DNA of 64,000 bases, taken from NCBI RefSeq assembly GCF_002092855.1, contig NZ_LVLC01000001.1, forward strand, positions 186,001 to 250,000, in the 5' to 3' direction. Position numbers and translations under genes: made by a program. Shown here piece after piece: positions 57,104 through 64,000 of the stretch (position 1 is the stretch's first letter; each line of letters starts with the position of its first letter). The stretch is from Campylobacter concisus. Lineage in GTDB: Bacteria > Campylobacterota > Campylobacteria > Campylobacterales > Campylobacteraceae. A model generated the notes under the pieces. The model had not been told where the DNA came from, made no database searches, and worked only from the letters and a program-made list of their open reading frames with translations.

Positions 57104-58115
57104 TTTTTGTCTGTACCTGTTTTATAAAATATTTTGCATTCTCAACTGGCACATCAGGCAAAATTCCATGACCAAGATTGAAAATATGAGGCGCGCCTTT
57201 CATAGTGCTTAAAATTTTATCCACGCCCTCATCGATCGCCTTTTTACTATAAAGCCTTGTTGGCTCCATATTGCCTTGAAGGACATATCTTGGGCTAAGT
57301 TTTGCTTTGGCTAGCTCGATCGGTGTGCTCCAATCAACGCCAAAAACATCAAATTTGCCTGAAATTTTATCCAAATAGCCACTTATCCCCTTTGGAAAAA
57401 CGATGACCGGAATTTCTGGAAATTCAGCCTTGACGCTATCAACTATTTTATTTATATAGCTAAATCCAAACTCAAAATATGCCTGCTCTTCAAGCGCAGC
57501 TGCCCAGCTGTCAAAAATTTGCACCGCATTTACACCAGCTTTTATCTGCTCTTTCACGTAAAGGATGAGAGCTTGCGTCACTTTTTCTAAAATTTGATGT
57601 AAAAATTCTGGATTTTGATAGAGCATTTTTTTGCAGATCGCATAAGTTTTACTGCCACAACCCTCGATCATATATGTAGCTATCGTCCAAGGTGCGCCGC
57701 AAAAGCCAATGAGCGCCTTATCTTTGGTTAAATTTTCTCTTGTAAGTTTGATCGTGTCATAGACGTATGCTAAATTTTTAGTCGATTTTTCGATACTTAG
57801 TGCGTCAAGCGCGGCTTTATCACGTAAAGGCTCACTAAAAACTGGACCCTCACCCTTTTCAAAATGTAGATCCATGCCCATTTCAAGAGGCACAACCAAG
57901 ATATCGCTAAATAAAATCGCCGCATCAACGCCAAGAATTTCAACTGGTTGAAGTGTGACTTCGCTAGCCTTTTTGTAGTCTTTGCAAAGCGATAAAAAAT
58001 CCCCTGCTTGCGCGCGTACTCGCATATACTCTGGCAAATATCTACCAGCTTGGCGCATCATCCAAACAGGCGTATATGGGGTCGGTTTTTTAAGGCAAGC
58101 GTCTATGAAAATCAT
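57093..58115 (-). CDS. hemE: Uroporphyrinogen decarboxylase HemE
   Basis: HemE turns uroporphyrinogen III into coproporphyrinogen III in haem synthesis. It has [16 protein letters not shown] near the start, [47 protein letters not shown] and [10 protein letters not shown] near the end. 340 residues is normal. Confidence 0.98.
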   Translation of the reverse strand: MIFIDACLKKPTPYTPVWMMRQAGRYLPEYMRVRAQAGDFLSLCKDYKKASEVTLQPVEILGVDAAILFSDILVVPLEMGMDLHFEKGEGPVFSEPLRDKAALDALSIEKSTKNLAYVYDTIKLTRENLTKDKALIGFCGAPWTIATYMIEGCGSKTYAICKKMLYQNPEFLHQILEKVTQALILYVKEQIKAGVNAVQIFDSWAAALEEQAYFEFGFSYINKIVDSVKAEFPEIPVIVFPKGISGYLDKISGKFDVFGVDWSTPIELAKAKLSPRYVLQGNMEPTRLYSKKAIDEGVDKILSTMKGAPHIFNLGHGILPDVPVENAKYFIKQVQTKSAR

Positions 58116-58178
58116 TAATTTTCCTTTAAATTTTTAAATGGATATTATCCAAAAATAGCTAAAGAAAAGATGTAGGAG

Positions 58179-58208
58179 AAATTTTAAGCGTAAAAACGCT
58201 TAAAATTT
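58179..58208 (-). terminator. Perfect inverted repeat at the end of the YqhA-family gene
   Basis: AAATTTTAAGCG (58179-58190) pairs perfectly with CGCTTAAAATTT (58197-58208) over 12 bp with a TAAAAA loop, starting at the stop codon of the YqhA-like gene. It is a plausible transcript end before hemE, although the T run is only that of the stem itself. Confidence 0.45.
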
Positions 58209-58714
58209 TAGTGATCTCCCTTGTGAAGGAAGTAAAGTCCAAGGCAAAGTGCTAGGATAGAAGCCGCAAGATATGCCATCTCAAGCGGTGTTGTAAAGTT
58301 TGCGTGAAGCACCCTTTGGAAGAAATTTACGATTAAAACCATGACGATCACTTTGCCAAGCTTGTCTTTTAGCTCATCAAGCGAATGCACTTCAAGCACC
58401 TTGCTCTGCTTTGACTGCTTTAGCTGAGTGATCTCTGAGATGAAAAGCTCGTAAATTCCAAAGCTAAATATATAAAGAACAAGTGCCATCAAGTATAGAT
58501 CGATCGCTCCAACTATCTCGCCAACGACTTCTGAGTGGAAATTTTCAATGTGAAAATCTGTGGCAAAAAAATATTTATAAACCTCTAAAAGTACTTTGCC
58601 GACGTCGTAACTTGCGATGATAAAAAGCACGATCGCACCTAAAAGCCCAAAAACTACTGGAAAAAGTGTAAAGCTGTTGCTAGCAAGCAAAATTTTTTCA
58701 AATATCTTACGCAA
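58208..58714 (-). CDS. YqhA-family (UPF0114) membrane protein
   Basis: The 168-residue protein has four membrane helices (about 12-35, 60-88, 105-128, 145-163) and matches UPF0114/YqhA in its FEKILLASNSFTLFPVVFGLL start, IDLYLMALVLYIFSFGIYELFIS and SLDELKDKLGKVIVMVLIV. Function unknown. It lies 16 bp downstream of asd on the same strand, the arrangement I recall in C. jejuni (Cj1022-Cj1023). Confidence 0.85.
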   Translation of the reverse strand: MRKIFEKILLASNSFTLFPVVFGLLGAIVLFIIASYDVGKVLLEVYKYFFATDFHIENFHSEVVGEIVGAIDLYLMALVLYIFSFGIYELFISEITQLKQSKQSKVLEVHSLDELKDKLGKVIVMVLIVNFFQRVLHANFTTPLEMAYLAASILALCLGLYFLHKGDH

Positions 58715-58730
58715 TAAAAATCCTTTTTAT

Positions 58731-59756
58731 TTACTCTTGCATCGCGATCCATTTTTGTGCGATCCTGACAGCATTTGTAGCAGCCCCTACGCGGATCTGA
58801 TCGGCACTGCACCAAAGGTGAAGCACATTAGGTCTATAATTATCAACTCTGATCCTACCAACATAAGTCTCATTTGTATCGCTTGAAATGATAGGCATCG
58901 GATACTCTTTATTTGCTGGATTATCGACTACAACGACGCTTGGAGCTTTACTTAAAATTTCTCTTGCTGCATCCGCACTTACATCTTTATCAAAGTGGAT
59001 AGTGATCGCCTCTGAGTGGCTTCTAAGCACTGGCACACGCACACAGGTAGCGCTAACTTCGATATCTTTGTGAAGAATTTTTTGCGTCTCATTGACCATT
59101 TTCATCTCTTCTTTTGTGTAGTCATTGTCCAAAAAGATGTCGATGTGAGGGATTACATTTAGTGCTAGACGGTGTGCAAATACCTTTGGCTCGCACTCAT
59201 CAAGTTTAAACTCAAAGAATTTTTGCATCTGAACGACAAGCTCTTCCATACCCTCTTTGCCAGCACCGCTTGCTGCTTGGTAAGTAGAGACATCAACTCT
59301 GTTGATACTAAAAGCGTCGTTTAGTGGTTTTAAAATTTGCACCATTTGGATGGTTGAGCAGTTTGGATTTGCGATGATACCGCGATTTTTCCACATAGCT
59401 ATATCACTTGGATTACACTCTGGCACAACAAGGGGGATGTCTTTATCCATCCTAAAATGGCTGGTGTTATCGATAACTACTGCGCCACTATCAGCTGCAA
59501 ATTTGGCAAATTTCTCTGAGACTGAACCGCCCGCACTAAAAAATGCGATATCTATCTCGTGCTCGCTAAAAACCTTTTCAGTTAGCTCTTTTACCTTGTA
59601 ATATCTGCCATTAAATTCGATCTCACTACCAGCACTTTTTGCACTAGCAAGCGGCAAAAGCTCTCCAACTGGAAACTCAACCTCTTCCATCACTCTAAAA
59701 AGCTCTTCGCCAACGGCCCCAGTAGCACCAACGACTGCTACGTTAAATTTTCTCAT
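58731..59756 (-). CDS. asd: Aspartate-semialdehyde dehydrogenase
   Basis: Asd reduces aspartyl phosphate to the semialdehyde, leading to lysine, threonine, methionine and diaminopimelate. It has the Rossmann GATGAVGEE, the catalytic cysteine in NPNCSTIQMV (about residue 129), YQAASGAGKEGM, and TCVRVPVLRSHSEAI. 341 residues, full length. Confidence 0.98.
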   Translation of the reverse strand: MRKFNVAVVGATGAVGEELFRVMEEVEFPVGELLPLASAKSAGSEIEFNGRYYKVKELTEKVFSEHEIDIAFFSAGGSVSEKFAKFAADSGAVVIDNTSHFRMDKDIPLVVPECNPSDIAMWKNRGIIANPNCSTIQMVQILKPLNDAFSINRVDVSTYQAASGAGKEGMEELVVQMQKFFEFKLDECEPKVFAHRLALNVIPHIDIFLDNDYTKEEMKMVNETQKILHKDIEVSATCVRVPVLRSHSEAITIHFDKDVSADAAREILSKAPSVVVVDNPANKEYPMPIISSDTNETYVGRIRVDNYRPNVLHLWCSADQIRVGAATNAVRIAQKWIAMQE

Positions 59757-59805
59757 CTGCTCTCCTTATCTTTTTTAATTTTCGTAATTTTACTTAAATT
59801 TATGG

Positions 59806-60960
59806 CTATTTTTTGCTTCTGGCTTGCAAAAATAGATCTTTTGGCAAAATTTCATCGCCCTCGCTTAGTATCGCTGCACGCTGCACGACCGAGATGAGCT
59901 CCCTTATGTTGCCTGGGTAGTCGTAGCCCAAAAGCTCCTCTTTGGCTGCTTTTGAGAAATTTTTAGCCTCAAAGCCATACTCTTTGCAGCATTTGTCCAA
60001 AGCATCCTGCGCGATAGGTAAAATTTCATCTTTTCGCTCGCGAAGCGGCGGGATGAAAAGCGGGATCGTATTTAAGCGGTAGAAAAGATCCTCTCTAAAT
60101 CTGCCCTCCCTCATCGCAAGCTCTAAATTTGCATTTGTAGCGCAGATAATGCGAACATCTATCTTTTCGCTCTTTGTGGCGCCAAGTCTTGTTATCTCGC
60201 GCTCCTGCAAGGCACGAAGCAATTTTGGCTGTAAATTTATAGGCATCTCGCCGATCTCATCTAAAAATAGCGTTCCGCCATTTGCCAGCTCAAACTGCCC
60301 CTTTTTGGTAGTAGCTGCGTCAGTAAATGCGCCTTTTTCAAAGCCAAAAAGCTCACTTTCTATCAAATTTTCAGGGATCGCAGCCATATTTAAAGCGATA
60401 AATGCAGCGTCTTTTCTTGGTGAGTTTGCGTGGATAAATTTAGCAAAGACCTCCTTGCCAACGCCACTTTCTCCGCTAAGCATTATTGAGGCGTCAGTTC
60501 TTGCAGCTTTTAGTGCGATATTTAGCGTGGCTTCAAGCGCCTTTGAAGTGACTAAAAAGCCGTTATTTTCGCTTTTTGTTTCTATTTTTTTTATAGTTTT
60601 TGGAGTTTTTTGCCTAAGAAGCTCGACCCTTTTTATCGCTTCATATAGCGTTGAGACGTCAAATGGCTTGGTTAAAAAGTCCTTTACGCCGAGCCTAACG
60701 CTTTCGATCGCCTTATTAAGCGTCGCATTTCCTGTCATTATGATGACGTCAAATTTGCCGTTTAGCTCTTTAATAAACTCAAGTCCATCCATCTTTGGCA
60801 TGTTTATGTCGGTGATTATTAGATCAGTGTCGTCGCTTAGCTTTTTTAGGGCTTCAACTGCGCTCTTATAGCTTTTTATATTTAGCTCTTCATACTCGCC
60901 AAGTGCGATCTCAAGCGACTTTCGCATATTGATGTCATCTTCTACTATGACGATATTCAT
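59806..60960 (-). CDS. flgR: Sigma-54-dependent response regulator FlgR (no DNA-binding domain)
   Basis: FlgR activates sigma-54 flagellar genes after phosphorylation by FlgS. The receiver domain has D51 in LIITDINMPKMDG. The AAA+ domain has Walker A GESGVGKE (163-170), a GAFTDA loop (210-215) where most members read GAFTGA, DEIGEMP (Walker B) and the R-finger region RFREDLFYRLN. The protein ends at 384, directly after PGNIRELISVV and about 25 more residues, so no Fis-type helix-turn-helix is present. C. jejuni FlgR, as I recall, is longer (about 433); H. pylori FlgR is also without a DNA-binding domain. Confidence 0.92.
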   Translation of the reverse strand: MNIVIVEDDINMRKSLEIALGEYEELNIKSYKSAVEALKKLSDDTDLIITDINMPKMDGLEFIKELNGKFDVIIMTGNATLNKAIESVRLGVKDFLTKPFDVSTLYEAIKRVELLRQKTPKTIKKIETKSENNGFLVTSKALEATLNIALKAARTDASIMLSGESGVGKEVFAKFIHANSPRKDAAFIALNMAAIPENLIESELFGFEKGAFTDAATTKKGQFELANGGTLFLDEIGEMPINLQPKLLRALQEREITRLGATKSEKIDVRIICATNANLELAMREGRFREDLFYRLNTIPLFIPPLRERKDEILPIAQDALDKCCKEYGFEAKNFSKAAKEELLGYDYPGNIRELISVVQRAAILSEGDEILPKDLFLQARSKK

Positions 60961-60972
60961 TTGATCTCTTTT

Positions 60973-61365
60973 TTATTGAAGTGTGCCGATGATAGCGGAT
61001 TTTGGCTTAAATTCCACCATAAACCTAACTGGCAAAATTTTCAAATTTGAAGCGTTTGAGATCTGTGAGTTTTTGATATTAAGCTCATTTTTTATCATCA
61101 CTTTTTTTAAAGCAAAGCAGTCAAAAATTTCATCTTTGTGCAAATTTAAAAAGCCAAGAGTTGTGGTATTTTCATCTTTAAAAGCGTCTATCTGGCAAAG
61201 AAATTTTGGTTTTGGATTTGGCGAAAGGGTCATCGCCTTTGAAAATGAAATTTCTTCAAAGGCAACTATTTGGTTTTTTGTATCGACCTTTGCCCAAAAG
61301 ATAAACTCCTCTAGGCAAAAGGCGAAATTTAAAAGTATCGTTAGTAAGAAAAGACTTCTCGCCAC
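60973..61365 (-). CDS. flgQ: Flagellar motility protein FlgQ
   Basis: A 130-residue protein with a signal peptide (residues 3-18, LFLLTILLNFAFC). It lies between flgP and flgR as in C. jejuni (Cj1025c as I recall), where FlgQ is needed for motility and stability of FlgP. The sequence itself gives little besides secretion and strands. The start is GTG at 61365, overlapping flgP by 25 bases. Confidence 0.75.
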   Translation of the reverse strand: MARSLFLLTILLNFAFCLEEFIFWAKVDTKNQIVAFEEISFSKAMTLSPNPKPKFLCQIDAFKDENTTTLGFLNLHKDEIFDCFALKKVMIKNELNIKNSQISNASNLKILPVRFMVEFKPKSAIIGTLQ

Positions 61366-61841
61366 TTATCTTCGTCTATCTTAAGCTCCATATTTACCTT
61401 ATAAAGCCCGTCTTTGAAATTTTCATTCACGATCCTTGCGTTTTTGACAAGACCTTGAACCTTTGAAGTGATAGATGAATCGTTTAGCATAGCGTCTCTT
61501 ACGGTGTCTTCAGCGTTGATCTTTACGCCATAAAGCTTACCAGCAAGCTGAGAATAAGCATCAGCCATAGCTGCTCTTTTTGCAAGAGTGACTGACTGAG
61601 CGTATGAGAGCGAATTTAGCGGAGCTATGCCCTCGCCTGTGGCTCTAAAAGTGGTCTCTTTTGGAGCACTATCATATATCATCTTCTCTTTTTTCATCAC
61701 CTCTCTAAGATCGTCTTTATCGACTTTTTGGATGACTACGTTGCGATTTGATGTGTTAGTTGGCTCGCCCATAAAGCCGTTAAATGAGCAACCGCCAAAA
61801 ACAGCAATCATCAAAGCAAAAGATAAAATTTTAACCTTCAT
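61341..61841 (-). CDS. flgP: Flagellar disk lipoprotein FlgP
   Basis: FlgP forms outer-membrane-proximal disks around the Campylobacter flagellar motor. The 166-residue lipoprotein has a lipobox FGGC (Cys 18), then an LPP20-type domain with SYAQSVTLAKRAAMADAYSQLAGKLYGVKI and YKVNMELKIDEDKWREVF. I take ATG 61841 (AAAAAAGG six bases upstream) over a TTG two codons earlier. It overlaps flgQ and is 44 bp from gyrA. Confidence 0.9.
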   Translation of the reverse strand: MKVKILSFALMIAVFGGCSFNGFMGEPTNTSNRNVVIQKVDKDDLREVMKKEKMIYDSAPKETTFRATGEGIAPLNSLSYAQSVTLAKRAAMADAYSQLAGKLYGVKINAEDTVRDAMLNDSSITSKVQGLVKNARIVNENFKDGLYKVNMELKIDEDKWREVFSY

Positions 61842-61885
61842 AAACAACCTTTTTTATGCTTTTATTTAAAATTTAATAGCAAAAT

Positions 61886-64000
61886 TTATTCCAAAAGCCC
61901 CATATCTTCGCTTGGTGCTTCATCTTCGTCCTCGCCATCATCTGCCTTAGGGCATCTTGCGATACTTACAACATCATCGCCATCGACATTTACGACGATC
62001 ACGCCGCTTGTATTACGTCCTGCTTTGCGGATGCTTTGCATATCTACTCTTATCATCTTGCCGCTTGATGTTAGAGCCATAAGATCTTGCTCTTCATCAA
62101 CCATCACAACACCCACTAGATCGCCTGTTCTGCTTGTTAGCTTCATGCAGATGACACCTTTGCCACCGCGGTTTGTCAAGCGGTACTCATCAGCAGTTGT
62201 GCGCTTGCCGATACCTTTTTGAGATATGCTTAAAATTTCTTGGTCATTGCTTTCGATGACTGCTGCGCCTACGACCTCATCGCCTGGCTCTTTAAATTTA
62301 ATACCAGTTACGCCGCGTGCAGTTCTTCCCATTTGGCGAACCTTGCTGATCTTAAATTTAAGGCACATACCCTTTTTAGTAACGACAAATAGCATTGTCT
62401 CATCACTTGAGTTTGCGTCCTCCTCGGCATTTACATTATCTTCATCGATCTCGTTTTGAAGCTCTTCAACTTCAAGCACCTCTGTCTCTACGCTTAGCTC
62501 ATTTTCAGGGTCAGTCACTGGCATATCATCGTATGTTTGAGCGATGAGCGCAGTTACTAGCTCGTCGTTTTCATCGAGGCTTATAGCTCTTACACCAACT
62601 GAGCGGATATTTTTAAACTCGCTTAAATTTGTGCGTTTTACGATGCCATTTTTAGTAAAGAACGCTAACGATTTGCCCTCGTCAAAATCAGTCGTTGGGA
62701 TGATCGCTTTGATCTTCTCGTCAGGCTGCAACTGGATCAAATTTACAACCGCTTTGCCCTTTGCTGTTCGGCTTCCCTCTGGAATCTTATAGACTTTTAG
62801 CCAGTATAGCTGTCCGCGGTCAGTCACAAACATAAGCGTATCGTGGGTATTTGAAGTAAAGAAGCTCTCTATAAAGTCATCATCGTATGTCGTGACCGCT
62901 ACTTTGCCCTTACCGCCACGCTTTTGCTTCTCGTACTGCTTGCTTGGCACACGCTTGATGTAACCTCGGTGGGTTATAGTTACGACCATATTTTCATTTG
63001 GTATGAGATCTTCGATATCGATATCATCGTAGTCATCAACGATCTCAGTAACTCTTGGTACTTTAAATTTATTTTTGATCTCAAGAAGCTCTTCTTTGAT
63101 CAAATTTTCAAGCAATGTCTCGCTCTTTAAAATTTCATCAAGTCTTGCGATCTCAGCCATAAGCTCAGCTAGCTCGGCCTCTAGTTTTTCTCTCTCTAGG
63201 CCTGTAAGCTTGCTTAGACGCATATCAAGGATAGCGTTTGCTTGAAGCTCTGAGAGGTTAAATTTACTCATCAAGCCTTCTCTAGCAACCGCTGTATCGG
63301 CACTATTTCTAATAAGCTCGATCACCTCGTCGATATTATCAAGTGCGATCTTTAAACCCTCTAAAATGTGGGCTCTTGCGCGTGCTTTTTCAAGCTCAAA
63401 TATCGTCCTTCTAATAATGACCGTTTTTCTGTGATTTAAAAATAGCTTAAGTAGCTCGATAAGGTTAAATACCTTTGGCTCTTTGTTATTAATAGCAAGC
63501 ATAATAACGCCAAAAGTGCTCTCCATCGTGGTTGATTTAAAGAGATTATTTAGCACGATGTCGCTCATAGCGTCGCGTTTTAGCTCTATGACTACGCGGA
63601 TGCCGTCTTTGTCAGACTCATCTCTAACCTCGCTGATGCCATCTATCTGCTTATCTTTTACAAGCTCGGCGATCTGCTCAATGAGCCTAGCTTTGTTTGT
63701 TTGATATGGTAGCTCGTCGATGACGATGACGTCTTTGTTTGGCTTTTTTTCTATATGAGTTTTGGCTCTTAGTTTGACCCTGCCACGACCTGTGCGGTAG
63801 GCCTCTATGATACCTTTTTTACCAAAGATGATACCGCCAGTTGGGAAGTCTGGACCTTTTATAAATTCCATCACCTCTTCAAGCGTCGCATCTTTGTTTT
63901 CAAGAAGGAGCAAAAGACCATCTATTAGCTCATCAAGGCTGTGTGGTGGGATATTTGTCGCCATACCAACAGCGATACCGCTTGAGCCGTTTAGCAATAA
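61886..64000 (-). CDS. gyrA: DNA gyrase subunit A, partial (N-terminus outside the window)
   Basis: Gyrase A with B introduces negative supercoils. The window holds 704 C-terminal codons, beginning in LLNGSSGIAVGMATNIPPHSLDE, which corresponds to about residue 165 of the full protein. The active-site tyrosine and quinolone region are outside. Visible are FPTGGIIFGKKG, the coiled-coil gate (ANAILDMRLSKLTGLEREKLE), and the C-terminal beta-pinwheel with the GyrA box QKRGGKGK. An acidic insertion lies at about 62400-62524 between blades, and the C-terminus is acidic. The reading frame is open to the window edge, so the gene continues upstream. Confidence 0.97.
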   Translation of the reverse strand, partial: LLLNGSSGIAVGMATNIPPHSLDELIDGLLLLLENKDATLEEVMEFIKGPDFPTGGIIFGKKGIIEAYRTGRGRVKLRAKTHIEKKPNKDVIVIDELPYQTNKARLIEQIAELVKDKQIDGISEVRDESDKDGIRVVIELKRDAMSDIVLNNLFKSTTMESTFGVIMLAINNKEPKVFNLIELLKLFLNHRKTVIIRRTIFELEKARARAHILEGLKIALDNIDEVIELIRNSADTAVAREGLMSKFNLSELQANAILDMRLSKLTGLEREKLEAELAELMAEIARLDEILKSETLLENLIKEELLEIKNKFKVPRVTEIVDDYDDIDIEDLIPNENMVVTITHRGYIKRVPSKQYEKQKRGGKGKVAVTTYDDDFIESFFTSNTHDTLMFVTDRGQLYWLKVYKIPEGSRTAKGKAVVNLIQLQPDEKIKAIIPTTDFDEGKSLAFFTKNGIVKRTNLSEFKNIRSVGVRAISLDENDELVTALIAQTYDDMPVTDPENELSVETEVLEVEELQNEIDEDNVNAEEDANSSDETMLFVVTKKGMCLKFKISKVRQMGRTARGVTGIKFKEPGDEVVGAAVIESNDQEILSISQKGIGKRTTADEYRLTNRGGKGVICMKLTSRTGDLVGVVMVDEEQDLMALTSSGKMIRVDMQSIRKAGRNTSGVIVVNVDGDDVVSIARCPKADDGEDEDEAPSEDMGLLE

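Noticed and set aside
60149-60871. 240-codon open frame on the plus strand opposite flgR
   Set aside because: It mirrors the flgR AAA and receiver coding sequence; composition is that of a shadow frame, rich in Ser and Ala, with no family match.
1-64000. tRNA, rRNA, CRISPR array, insertion sequence or prophage
   Set aside because: No cloverleaf, rRNA block, regularly spaced repeat, transposase or integrase was recognised. Weak tRNA-like folds could have been missed by eye.

Overview
The window is a continuous piece of a chromosome from a low-GC epsilonproteobacterium (Campylobacterota), most likely a Campylobacter of the C. concisus/C. curvus/C. showae type. The evidence is the gene content: FlgP/FlgQ/FlgR, CheZ with QDIHRQ, an HP0268-family protein beside nusA and miaB, CcoS/CcoI, and an MlaE with a STAS domain. 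Gene order also agrees, as far as I remember them, with blocks of the C. jejuni genome (Cj0699-Cj0714, Cj1005-Cj1010, Cj0453-Cj0460, Cj1022-Cj1027, Cj1453-Cj1455). Species is not proven by anything I can compute here. I see no rRNA, tRNA, CRISPR array, insertion sequence or prophage.

Layout. 1-1.8 kb: end of a thiamine operon (thiG end, thiH, thiE-like). 1.8-9.9 kb, minus strand: membrane protein, mog, an FtsH-like AAA protein with a destroyed zinc site, mtaB, an MscS-type channel, aroB and a TrkA-like NAD-binding protein. 10-13.3 kb, minus: an Mla-type lipid transport operon (STAS-MlaE, MlaF, MlaD, lipoprotein). 13.4-15.2 kb, plus: tgt and a short CorA. 15.4-28.1 kb, minus: a translation/export block (ffh, rpsP, khpA, rimM, trmD, rplS) downstream of cheZ, U32 protease, purE, DUF3972, GyrI-like, AbgT transporter, glyQ, Nif3, zinc ribbon, waaA and a pseudouridine synthase. 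28.2-30.5 kb, plus: PHP histidinol phosphatase and glnA. 30.7-31.3 kb: a frameshifted LysE/ArgO exporter. 31.5-35.7 kb: dnaX facing ccoS-ccoI. 36-37.3 kb: rho. 37.5-38.5 kb: a small HTH protein and an outer-membrane barrel.

38.5-45.1 kb: GNAT and nusA (minus), then HP0268-like, miaB, a DUF374 acyltransferase, a TPR-like membrane protein and three genes resembling PilM, PilN and PilO (plus). 45.2-45.8 kb: debris of a 2-hydroxyacyl-CoA dehydratase system. 45.8-49.4 kb: an accessory cluster with an RclA-like flavin reductase, a small unknown protein and three Sel1-repeat lipoproteins. 49.4-54.8 kb: prfB, panC, rimO, tilS, prs. 55-58.7 kb: DUF488, pyridoxamine kinase, COG0731 radical SAM, hemE and YqhA. 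58.7-64 kb: asd, flgR, flgQ, flgP and most of gyrA, cut by the window end.

Most genes are tightly packed, with 1-20 bp overlaps typical of Campylobacter operons. The window is mainly conserved housekeeping. Unusual features sit at the junctions between conserved blocks: two pseudogenes, the Sel1/RclA cluster and the PilMNO-like trio. Others are losses of expected residues or domains: the FtsH-like zinc site, the DNA-binding domain of FlgR, and the adenylylation tyrosine of glutamine synthetase.
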